Source: Tubulanus polymorphus
Taxonomy: Eukaryota; Nemertea; Palaeonemertea; Tubulaniformes; Tubulanidae
Length of the DNA: 64,000 nucleotides
Assembly (NCBI RefSeq): GCF_964204645.1
Contig: NC_134035.1
Coordinates: 2,246,001-2,310,000, forward strand
Reading direction: 5' to 3'
A program made the translations under genes and the position numbers. Positions 54,956-64,000 of this stretch are shown here, piece after piece; position 1 is the stretch's first letter; the number at the start of each line of letters is the position of its first letter. Under the pieces are notes generated by a model. It worked only from the letters and a program-made list of their open reading frames with translations, did not search any database and was not told where the DNA came from.

Positions 54956-57712
54956 ATGTTGAAAAAGCACATGGCTGCAAGGCCTCAAACTACATCTTTT
55001 TCTAAACTGCTTTTTACGTAGAGGATATAATGTACTTTACAATATCTACATGTACAATATATTCTTCGGTAGGATTATTATTATTTAGTATAATTATAGT
55101 ATCTTGATGTTGATTGTGTGGGCATACACATGCATGCTGGGGGGAGGGGGGAGGGTGGTTGGCAGGTCTAGTTCGGCCACCCACTCGTGTCAAAATACGT
55201 AAATATTTGAAAAGAGTCCCATTTCTCACTCTTTATTGAGATGTCTCTTAATTGATGACAACCATTCTTTCCACATGACGTAAAAATTTGAGACCCCATT
55301 AATTGAACTACATGTATTGTAATTTTACAAAACTGCGCTTCCGTCCAAATACAGATGTTTTAGTCAATGCGTACCCGTAGGTATTTGTTGATTTTTTCTG
55401 ATCCTCATAATCGATATGATGTGCCAAAATTGATCAAAGTCTGTTTGACATGAAAATGAAGGAATTGAATATGAGGGTCAGAAAGTGAGTTCTGAGAATT
55501 CTGCTGATTGATGTAGGACACCGGATGATCGCGTTGATATTTAATGGTTTTAAACACATGACGTCAAAGTGAATGGTGTGGCTATTGAATCTGATAAAGT
55601 AGATTAGCACCGTTCAATGTTTGCATCATGCAATCAGAGGTAAGAAAAGCATGGTGTTTTATGTTGGACTTTGAGTATATGATTTTTAGAATCCCTGTTT
55701 TCTTTCTTTTATTTTGTCGTTTTATATATCGTAAGGCTAAACAAAAATGATACCTTGTTTCTCCGCAGCGGCCGGGTCATTTTTGTAAAATATGATAAAA
55801 TTTATAAACAGTTCATTTCTATAGCGGCCGGGTCTGTTATGGTGAAATTGATCACGATTTCAAAAAAAGTAATGTATAGGGTAGATAGGCGGCCGGCCAG
55901 GTCAACATTTAAGCTCAGCAGAGCGGAGAAACAAGGTATCAATTTTTTTTGGCCTAATATTTATATATTTGCTTATTAATATTGTATTTCAGATTGGCTA
56001 TCATATACTTATTCAAAATGAACATGTATATCTTAGGAGCTGCTCTTACTATTGCTCCAGTGTAGAGAGGCTTAATATGGTGATTTAATTTGTGATGAAT
56101 ACAGTTGACTCCCCATAGCTAGGTACATTGTCAATTTATTGAAAAATTGCTGCTTATGGATACAAATAATTATATGAAAAAAAATGTCCTGTTAATTGAC
56201 TAGATATAATAGCATGGAACAAGGCGTTGTTGACTTAGTGTAGAGTCAATTTGAATTACAACTTTTATTATCAATACACGGCCAAAAATAGTATATTGTT
56301 ATAAGGTATATTCCATGAAACTAATGAATTATACAGCCAAACGCGCTTAATGCCGAGCAGTGATCCATCAGATACGGATATTATTTATGGTCCAGCCATA
56401 CCGGAACTTAAATGTAAGCGAAATACAATGTTTAATCTGGCTTCCCAGAAAATAGATTAATTTCGTAATCCCAATGAGCTACTATAATTGTTAGTATAAA
56501 GTACTATCCGTCTGGTTTTACCGTTTCATAAGGCTTATACAAACGTACTAAGCTGTCTAATATACGGGCTAGACATATACAGAATTATGTTGTGATCAAA
56601 TTCTAAACTCGGTGAAATATACATACTCTTCAAAAATACTGAATTTAATGTCAGAATGTCTTTGAATAGCTTTTAGAAAATTTATATTCTAGAAAGTTAT
56701 CGCCTGTTACACATATATGAAATATATTTATATATATATTGTTATTATTATTGATTGTACTAAACTTCTGACCGATATTCAACAACAGATTTTATACCAA
56801 GACGTGATTTTGAATGTTTTCCAAAACAAAAATATGCGTTTTTATTTTCGGACTTGTCAATCGCTGTTTGTGATTTCTTTTTTAAATTCTACCGCTACTG
56901 TCTGTTATAATTGTTACAATAAAATCTACGATGTCGTTGTCAAGTTTATGAAGAAATTTCGCATTTTAGTCAATCGTAGGGAAGTGGATATTTCATTGTG
57001 TTGATCCAGGTTCGAACTTGGTCTGCCCAACCCTGATGAGAATCGGACAAGTCAGTTTTCAGTTCACCACCTACCCCATGTAAAACTCACGAAGCGTTTT
57101 AATGATACATCGTACAAATTACCAAAATTCATACAGTATAGTAACACGATCTGCTCGACGGAGCATGAGGTCGAACATTGTGTCCGACAGTGGATATTAT
57201 GTTGTACTGTATATCAAATTTCAACAAACATCATTAAACGGTTATGCGAGTTATTTAAGCGGAGTCTACTTTTGCGGCTGTTTGGGATGAACAATGATTA
57301 GGTTCATCAACCGCGATACTTTTCACAAATTCCCCGAATTCAATTCGATCGACTATCACATGCTGCCACCTACATGCATGCTCTCGAACTAGAGTCATGA
57401 TTGTACCATGTTGAAAAAGATTTTCTCGGTTTTTTGGTACAGTACAAAAACAATATGGCGACATTTTCAACACATGGATTAGGGGCCACGAATTAGAGTC
57501 CAGAGGGCTGGCTCAAGTGGATAGTATGCTACGCTGGATACGGGGTCTGCAGTTTCCGAATTCGATCAACTTTCTCTGATTTCGACCCATGTCGTACAGC
57601 GGCGTACCAAAATCAAATATTCTCCGTCGACATGGTAGTGGCCTACGCTACATCTCCCTTTGAGTTGAGATGATTCTCAACAATTCAAATCAATTCTATT
57701 ATTCAAGCCTCC
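54956..57712. other. Spacer between genes A and B
   Basis: No gene is recognised. It contains a G-rich tract at 55139-55160 and a MITE at 55748-55941. From about 57345 to 57400, sequence homologous to the gene A upstream region begins (ATCACATGCTGCCACCTA, CTCTCGAACTAGA), marking the start of the duplicated gene unit. The AACCAGGAAGT element is not retained there. Confidence 0.5.
55748..55941 (+). mobile_element. MITE with perfect 19-bp inverted ends, copy 2
   Basis: Ends TGATACCTTGTTTCTCCGC and GCGGAGAAACAAGGTATCA are perfect inverted repeats bounding 194 bp. Internal GCGGCCGGGTC occurs twice. It is homologous in reverse orientation to 47528-47724. Confidence 0.85.
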
Positions 57713-59108
57713 GATATAAGACGCTCAAGTCTCACTTGACGTGCATGTAGTGAGAGAGAATAAAGAAATCTCTGAGGTTGGTTTTTGTTTTTTGTTGTGA
57801 TGAGTGAAAATTTGAATTTGAACTTTAAAGTCTAGATTCGATTTCGTCTTAGTTCATTACTCCTTCCGCTCCCGGGGCTCTTCCTTAATGCTTCCTAATA
57901 TGGCCTAGTTCGGGTTCAGTATTTGGGGCTTAGCAGGTGGATATATGATAGTTTAGAACTTCAGTTATGGAACGCCAAGATTCTCTTTGTGAGCTGATCT
58001 TGTATCGATTTGTTGCTGAATCTAGACTGACTGGTTGCCTGTCCCAGAGACCGGTAACCAGTCTATTGCTGAATCGGAGTCTACTTTCACTTTCATTTTT
58101 AACCCTTCGATCGATCACCAATTAGCATTCATCTGATCGATTTATTGATTTGGTTGATAAAGTTACTATTGGATGAATATTTTTCTAAATGTTAGGCTTA
58201 GTTCATACACTAGACTCGGTACTGTTCTATCCGATCTGTTCATTCGGTATTAAAGATAAAAATAAGATTGCAACTGTTCTCATCAGGTAGATGAGTCCGG
58301 TACATTCGCGGTAATCCGCCTGTTTTCGGTGAAATTTTGACTGAATTTCGGTTCATTCTGCGCGTGCGTAAATATAAACATAACGGCCCTTCACATACAA
58401 ACCCGATTAAAATCCAAACTGCGTAAAGTAAACAAAACAAATCGTGCAGCCGGCCCTTGTTTGGTAAATTTTGGAAATTTAGGTAAATTTCTTTGCAATG
58501 ATATTTAGCGCATATCATTGCCTTACGAAGTACTGTGGGCTTTCGTTATACATGTAGTCCAATACCGGTTTGAATTATGTTATTTCAAAAGGCATTTGGT
58601 CAGAAGGGGGGGCTCGGACCCCCTCCTCAGGATCCGCCCCTGCTGTATACCGGTTTAGGTGGAGTCTGCTGAACTACTGGTCCTAGTCAGTGGATTTCTT
58701 GTCGAAGTTTTGCTCTATTTTTGGAAACGCGTTAGGCCAGTCTAAATCGATTATGTTTTATCTTACCTTTGTTCTGGATTGTGTTTATACCTATATAATT
58801 TTGTCGTAAATTACTGGGCTAGGTTTCATAGATGTGGGATAAAAGTAATCCCTGGGGGAATATTTTGAATTTTGTCAGTTATAACCATAGTTTCTCATTG
58901 TTACTATGATGGTTGTCAACCCGGATTGAGGATTTACCTCTAGGGATAACTTTGATACTCAGTCCATGAAACCCGGCCCCGGAATATAAAGATAAAGCAC
59001 GTTGAAATAAACTATTAGTATTACTAGTTCAAGAATACGTATTTTTCATTCTCGTATTTTCAATTCAGGATATTACATTGTGTTTTATTTTTTTCATCAC
59101 TCTTCCAG
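57713..59108 (+). promoter_or_regulatory. Promoter, first exon and intron of MS4A-like gene B
   Basis: GATATAAG at 57713-57720 with GACGCTCAAG and TTGACGTG downstream matches the promoters at 52.64 and 63.27 kb. First-exon-like sequence with GAGGTTGGTTTTTGTTTTTTG follows. Where A and D have GTAAGT or GTGAGT, this copy reads GTGATGAGTG, so the donor appears weakened. The intron (to the acceptor at 59106-59108) contains the shared module and a MITE-like element at 58816-58980. Confidence 0.5.
58816..58980. mobile_element. MITE-like element, copy 2 (shared with 43.3 kb)
   Basis: Ends GGGCTAGGTTTCAT and ATGAAACCCGGCCCC form an imperfect inverted repeat. The interior is collinear with 43272-43452. 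It lies in the intron of MS4A-like gene B and is absent from the introns of A and C. Confidence 0.6.
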
Positions 59109-59132
59109 CTACTCAAAAAAAACAATCGTAAA

Positions 59133-60044
59133 ATGGCTTCGCAGATGTCCCCGGTATACAGCGCTGGTGGCGCGGGTCACGTGAAAATGATTTCACCTCA
59201 ACCACAAACTGTGGTTAATAAGTCGGCCGTGCCGCAGCAACTGGTCGCGACGAGCAATCGTCGAGCAGACGGATCACGAATCGGTTTCGCTGATCGATCG
59301 GTGGGATATTGCGGACACATTCAAATCGTCTGCGGTTTCATCCTCATTTTAAACTGGATTTTGATGATGAGGTCGAGTGCGATGTTCGCCAAAATCAGTT
59401 ACGGATTCTGGGGCAGCATTCTGTGTTTCGTCGCTGGTGGACTTTGCGTGCTCGGCGCGAAGTTGAAGAACAACTGCCTGATAATCGGCGCGATGGTCGT
59501 GTCGATCTTCACGTGTTTGTTTGGTTTCGTGTTGGTCGGGTTTTCGGTGGCTGGAATCCCGATCGATGAGCAGCAAAGAAGATGCTTGGAAGAAAGTGTG
59601 CAGATGAAATTCAATCCACCCACCTGCGACACGGCTATGCCCGCACGCTCGATCAGCCAAGTCAACTTCAGAATAGCGTGTCACGTGGGCAATATACTCG
59701 TCGGAATTGTTTTGATGGTCGTACCGATCGTCCAGTCGTGTTTTAGCTGCCGGGCGATTTGCTGCCCGAGGTCAGACGCGTATATCCTTCAACAGCCGAT
59801 CGTCTACATGAAGCAGCAACCGACTACACATCCCGGTCAGATCGCGTACGGTCAGCATTTACAAGTTTACGGTCAACCTACAGCAAACCAGCCGCCGGGG
59901 TACGGTCAGCCTGCCGCCACTACACAAGTGCCCGGAATTCACGGTCTGCCCAGTTACAACGAAGCTATTACCGAAGTAAAATCAGTTGGTTCTCGATGTT
60001 TACAATTGATAAAAACTCGAGGTGTTGTGATGGTGGTATCATAA
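59133..60044 (+). CDS. CD20/MS4A-like four-pass membrane protein, gene B
   Basis: 303 aa, coding region in one exon opening at the acceptor 59106-59108. Collinear with genes A and C through four membrane segments (about 60-80, 87-108, 115-140, 182-205), with the same GYGFWGSILCFVAGG and KLKNNC motifs, but more substituted (N-W-I in TM1, changed outer loop). The tail is shorter: a deletion removes the HPQQQ-type segment, only one or two GYGQP units remain, and it reaches PSYNEAITEVKS. There A and C stop within two residues. B has lost that stop and continues 19 residues into sequence homologous to the 3' UTR of A. The extension adds one cysteine and is hydrophobic at the end. Substitutions and extension suggest the least constrained paralog, but the frame is intact. 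Confidence 0.82.
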   Translation: MASQMSPVYSAGGAGHVKMISPQPQTVVNKSAVPQQLVATSNRRADGSRIGFADRSVGYCGHIQIVCGFILILNWILMMRSSAMFAKISYGFWGSILCFVAGGLCVLGAKLKNNCLIIGAMVVSIFTCLFGFVLVGFSVAGIPIDEQQRRCLEESVQMKFNPPTCDTAMPARSISQVNFRIACHVGNILVGIVLMVVPIVQSCFSCRAICCPRSDAYILQQPIVYMKQQPTTHPGQIAYGQHLQVYGQPTANQPPGYGQPAATTQVPGIHGLPSYNEAITEVKSVGSRCLQLIKTRGVVMVVS

Positions 60045-61323
60045 AAATCCACTAACAGTTGAAACGCTAGATCCTTAAAAGAGTTGTGATGATAATATAG
60101 AAACCTCCTGAAGTGTTGTGGCATGTGATATGAAAATCCCATAAATAGTTGTGACGATGATATACGCATATATATATATAAGTTTATATTCGGGGCCATA
60201 TTCGGTTTCGTAAGTTAGGGTTCAGAATTTGGCTTGTTAAGAGTTTCAGTTATGAAGCGCCAAGATCTCTTGTTTGGGTTTAAGGGTTATCTTGTGGGTG
60301 TCACGTGATTTCTTGAATTTCATACTTTCACTTCATCCCGATCGCCAATTTAGCATTTATTTAATTGATAATATGATAAAGTTAAAGTTACTATTGGTTG
60401 AATATTTTTTTTGAATGTTAGGCTTAGTTCATACAGTAGACTCCGCCTCGGTACTGTTCTGTTCATTCGGTGTAATGAATGTAAATATGATTTCGGCATC
60501 TGCTACTGTTTTTCATCAGTACACGATAAACATAACGGCCCTTCACATGCAAAACCAATGGAGATCCAAACGATGTAAAGTAATAAAAACAAACAAACTA
60601 AACATACAATACTGTGTTATACGTAATAACGACGATCTCTGTTGTTGATGCATATGATGCTCTGTTACTGTACTGCTGCACGCTCATGACCTAAATTGGC
60701 TACAGTTTCAATAACGTAAATGCATCGCGAATGAACAGAAACGGAGGTAAGTGTCGCGGAATTTGAGAGAATTTGTCCACGACGACTTGTGTCTCGCGTA
60801 TTAATTATACGTGTGGAAGGAAACCATCGGTGGTTCATTTAAGGCTACGGTGAAATCGTATGGAATAAAACGAAATTAGTGATGCTATTTGACCGTCATT
60901 AGGCTCGATAATTCCCTATGCTTTCATCCCGTGATTTTCGCCATTTTCGAATCGGTAATCGCCTTATTCGGTAGAAAAATGATACCGGTTTAGGTGAAGT
61001 CTGCTGCACAACAATTGATGATCCTGATCAGAGTATATTTCTTTCTGAAATTTTGCTTAATTTTTGGAATGCGTTAGGTCCTACAAACTATAGCCACAGT
61101 CTAAATCAATTACATATTTACCTTATTGCTTACTTGATAATAATTCTCTTTGTTTGGATTGGGCATATAGATTGCATCATATAACTTTGTTGGAAATTGA
61201 GTATTCCCGAAGATATAAAAATGAAACGTTGAAATTAACTATGCACTACCAGCCCAAGTCCATTGATTCCATTTTCATTACTAGATTTTACATAGAGTTT
61301 TCTTTTTTTCATCACTCTTCCAG
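60045..61323 (+). other. 3' UTR of B, and upstream region of gene C
   Basis: 60045-60170 holds about three hairpin-type 3' UTR units. From about 60215 to 60480 the sequence is homologous to the gene B intron (GCGCCAAGATCTCT, GTTACTATTGG, TAGGCTTAGTTCATACA). No TATA/first-exon copy like those of A, B and D is found before it. The best alternative donor is GAG|GTAAGT at 60747. The gene C acceptor is at 61321-61323. Confidence 0.5.
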
Positions 61324-61352
61324 CTACTCCTCGAATAGAAAACTAACGTAAA

Positions 61353-62336
61353 ATGGCTTCGCAGATGTCCCCGGTATACTGCGCTGGTGGCGGCGGCCAC
61401 GTAACACTGAATTCGCCTCAACCACAAACGGTGATGATGTCGACGGTGCCGCAGCAACCGATCGCGACGAGCAATCGCCGAGCAGACGGATCACGAATCA
61501 GTTTCGCTGATCGATGGGCGCGATATTGCGGAATCATTCAGATCGTCTGCGGTTTCATCCTGTTGATCATCGGGATTTTGACGATCTCGTCGGGTGCGAT
61601 ATTCCACTTCATCGGTTACGGATTCTGGGGCAGCATTCTGTGCTTCGTCGCCGGCGGGCTCGGTCTGCACGGTTCGAAAACGAAGAACAACTGCCCGATA
61701 ATCGGCACGATGGTCATGTCGATTTTCACAGGCGTGTTGGGTTTCGTGTTGGTCGGGATTTCGGCGGCTGGAATCGCGTTAGACGAGCGTCAAAGAAGAT
61801 GCATTAAGATACACGCGCAGATGGAATTCAAATATCTCAACTGCTACACGCTGGCCGAGCCCACGGACTCGATCGACCGAGTCAACTTCAGAATAGCGTG
61901 TCACTCGATCAATTTGCTCGTCGGAATCGTTTTGATGGTCGTACCGATCGTTCAGTCGTGTGTGAGCTGTCACGCGATTTGCTGCCCGACGCCAGACCCG
62001 CTTATCTCGTCACAAACGACGACACTGGTCTACGGAATGCATCCTCAACAACAGCCGATTGTCTACCTGAAGCAACAACAGACCCAACCCGGTCAGATCA
62101 TATACGGTCAGCCTTTACAAGTTTACGGTCAACCTACAGCAAATCAGCCGCCGGGGTACGGTCAGCCTGCCGTCACTACTCAATTGCCCTACGGTCAGCC
62201 CTCGACAGTACATCCGTCATATGTGCAGCCTACAGTACCACCAGCGCCACATACTGGAGCCGACGACGCCATACCCGGGATTCACGGGCTGCCAAGCTAC
62301 AACGAAGCTGTCACCGAAGTAAAATCTAATTATTAG
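61353..62336 (+). CDS. CD20/MS4A-like four-pass membrane protein, gene C
   Basis: 327 aa, one coding exon opening at the acceptor 61321-61323. It is closest to gene A: TM1 is nearly identical (RYCGIIQIVCGFILLIIGI), as are GYGFWGSILCFVAGGLGLHG, KTKNNCPIIGTMVMSIFTG and the TM4 block ACHSINLLVGIVLMVVPIVQ. The outer loop has C-x(n)-C (RRCIKIH ... LNCYTLA). The tail keeps YGMHPQQQPIVY and YGQPLQVYGQPTANQPP but lacks the expanded 11-residue array of A, and ends PSYNEAVTEVKSNY. Its 3' UTR has one clear hairpin unit (about 62360-62400). Probable role as for A. Promoter is unclear. Confidence 0.85.
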   Translation: MASQMSPVYCAGGGGHVTLNSPQPQTVMMSTVPQQPIATSNRRADGSRISFADRWARYCGIIQIVCGFILLIIGILTISSGAIFHFIGYGFWGSILCFVAGGLGLHGSKTKNNCPIIGTMVMSIFTGVLGFVLVGISAAGIALDERQRRCIKIHAQMEFKYLNCYTLAEPTDSIDRVNFRIACHSINLLVGIVLMVVPIVQSCVSCHAICCPTPDPLISSQTTTLVYGMHPQQQPIVYLKQQQTQPGQIIYGQPLQVYGQPTANQPPGYGQPAVTTQLPYGQPSTVHPSYVQPTVPPAPHTGADDAIPGIHGLPSYNEAVTEVKSNY

Positions 62337-63261
62337 GAGCTGAAAAACTGCCCGTGTTGTGATGATTATATAAAAATCCCACAAACAGTTGTAGCAGTAA
62401 TACGACGTCATCCATGGAACTGGCCATTTCTCACTACGATTTGAATAATGATTAATTTCGTACATGGATGAGGCTGGGCCATTGTCAACACAATGTCAAA
62501 ATATATAGTAAGATAAAAAGTAACTATATGCGGATTTAAAGATTTTAAAATCAAGAACTTATTCAATCAAAAATTAAAATTGCACGGCGTTTCAAACTCT
62601 CATTAGAATATGTTTAAAGTGGGTTTTATCTTTCTGTCCTCCACGTTTGAGGACTATGTCAAAATATGTAAATATTCTATGTAAATATTAATAATACTGT
62701 GGATTTCTGCGGATATTTCTGCGAACTCAATGTTTAGAGTATATGAATATCTTTTCATTTTCTCTCATTTTCTACTACAGCTTACAGAAAAATGCCCCTT
62801 AAAATCTTTACCAGAATGTTTGTCTGAACTCTACTATAAGACTCTCTGTGAACTCTCCCGAGAGTCTCTGTGAACTCTCCCGAGACTCTCTCAGAGCCTT
62901 TAACATTTACAATTTGGGCCTATCTAAACAAATCCATCTTCCTAGTGTCAAAATTGTGACTTACTATTTCTTCTATGAAGAATCATTTTTTAGTGACATC
63001 TCAGACAGGAAAATGCAATTGTTATACAATTTTATTGGCACGTGATATTTTTACGGAAAAGAACCAGAACAATTATTTTTGATGGACGACTCGGCGGGGA
63101 GAAACCCGGAGATAAAGTCTCAATTATTTTGAGAGAACTGAATTCCTGTAAGTAACACGATTATGATAGGGAAGTAAGTATTATCTAAAAACATTATATT
63201 TTTTTGTGAAAATGATTTATAATAGGGAAGTATTCAATAGTATTTCAAATTGACATTTCAG
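62337..63261. other. 3' flank of gene C and spacer
   Basis: Starts with one hairpin-type unit (CCCACAAACAGTTGTAGCAG). The rest is AT-rich and unique, with a short direct repeat GTGAACTCTCCCGAGA at about 62849 and 62871. No gene is recognised. Confidence 0.5.
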
Positions 63262-63265
63262 TATG

Positions 63266-63361
63266 TATATAAACCAGACGCTCGAATCGTTTCTTATCAT
63301 TTGACGCGTGCGTGGTAAGAGCGGATAATAAAAAGAAGGTTGTTTTTTGTCGTTCGTTGCG
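63266..63361 (+). promoter_or_regulatory. TATA box and first exon of a fourth MS4A-like gene (D), truncated by the window
   Basis: TATATAAA at 63266-63273 is followed by CCAGACG, TTTGACG and a first-exon-like segment ending at 63361 with donor GTGAGT. The order and sequence match gene A (52638-52735). The coding exon would lie beyond 64000. The downstream intron module follows at 63405-63535. Confidence 0.55.
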
Positions 63362-63404
63362 GTGAGTAACTTGAAAATTAAATATTTCGTTCATCATCTC
63401 AGAC

Positions 63405-64000
63405 TCACTCAGTTTCAGTTCAGGTTTTTGCGGTTCGGTAGATGTGGTGCGTTTGTAAGAGCTAAATTGAGGGATTAAAGACGCCAAGATCTCTTTTCTG
63501 GTGTTCTTGTGACTGTTTAATTTCACTTTCATCAAAAAAATCTCAACTCAAAACCAATAAAATGCTCTTTATTTTAATGTACATTTATTAGGTTTAAGGT
63601 CAAACCCTGGTTAAGTATTTCTTCATGTATACGGCTATACTTCATTACGGTCACATCCGCTGAACCGGTCTCAATGTCTCTTTCTCTATTCTGGTCACTA
63701 ACCTGTTCTTTTTTTCGATAAATTCGCTTAATTTTCTGAATTCGCCTCAAACAACTGTTGTTAAACTGTCTAAGATTGGTAAATTGAATGAATAAACCAT
63801 CTTTGCCAAACGACGTCACTTTAAAAATGAATGTTTGGGTTTGTGAAAATAATATCCAATCGTGAAACTACGAATTTGGCGTTCGGTTGATGTGACGCGT
63901 TTGTAGGAGAGCAATGGTTATGGTTTTAAGATGCAAAGATATCTCGTTTTATGGGTCATCATTTCGCGATTCGTTGAATCTCTCTCCGATCACACCAATT
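63405..64000 (+). repeat. Two copies of the MS4A-cluster intron module
   Basis: 63430-63535 (GCGGTTCGGTAGATG, GCGTTTGTAAGAG, GACGCCAAGATCTCT) and 63878-64000 (GGCGTTCGGTTGATG, GCGTTTGTAGGAG, GATGCAAAGATATCTC) are homologous to each other and to the modules at about 52.88, 57.92 and 60.22 kb. No coding exon lies between them. Confidence 0.55.

Noticed and set aside
54235-54988. Antisense frames of 245 and 98 aa downstream of gene A
   Set aside because: They translate the reverse strand of the 33-bp coding repeat and of the 3' UTR hairpin array.
1-64000. CRISPR arrays, operons or prokaryotic mobile elements
   Set aside because: The window is eukaryotic with spliced genes. The tandem arrays have no spacer structure.

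Overview
The window is animal nuclear DNA: AT-rich, intron-containing, and dense with tandem repeats and small non-autonomous transposons. The genes (an IRE-regulated cytosolic ferritin, a CDC50 flippase subunit, XRP2/RP2, a calcium-channel alpha-2/delta subunit, CD20-like four-pass membrane proteins) fit a marine invertebrate. A lophotrochozoan such as a mollusc, annelid or nemertean is most likely, but the sequence does not fix the phylum.

Layout, left to right. (1) 0.5-3.0 kb, +: the last coding exon of a C2H2 zinc-finger protein with a lysine-rich coding minisatellite. (2) 4.2-9.5 kb, +: a complete eight-exon TMEM30/CDC50 gene (365 aa). (3) 14.6-16.7 kb, -: a complete four-exon ferritin gene with a TATA box and a cap-proximal iron-responsive element. 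(4) 17.5-41.4 kb, +: a complete nine-exon RP2 gene (355 aa), divergent from ferritin, whose 16.7-kb first intron holds most of the satellites. (5) 41.4-48.7 kb: no gene recognised, several MITEs. (6) 48.75-52.05 kb, -: an intronless 1098-aa alpha-2/delta-like gene with a substituted metal site. (7) 53.4-62.3 kb, +: three tandem CD20/MS4A-like paralogs (A, B, C). A fourth promoter and first exon at 63.3 kb shows that the array runs off the right edge.

The five conventional genes are unlinked housekeeping or membrane functions with no evident common pathway. The alpha-2/delta gene and the MS4A-like cluster are divergent neighbours, and both encode surface membrane proteins. The paralogs share a TATA-containing first exon, an intron module, a single coding exon ending in a PSYNEA motif, and a 3' UTR built of repeated short hairpins.

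The strongest repeat result is a piggyBac-type MITE present in five copies, with TTAA target duplications and CCCTTTCAGTGC-type inverted ends. At least three other MITE or foldback families are supported by two or more copies or by perfect inverted ends.

Exon boundaries were assigned by hand from splice signals, reading-frame phase and recalled family sequence. No search or alignment program was run.
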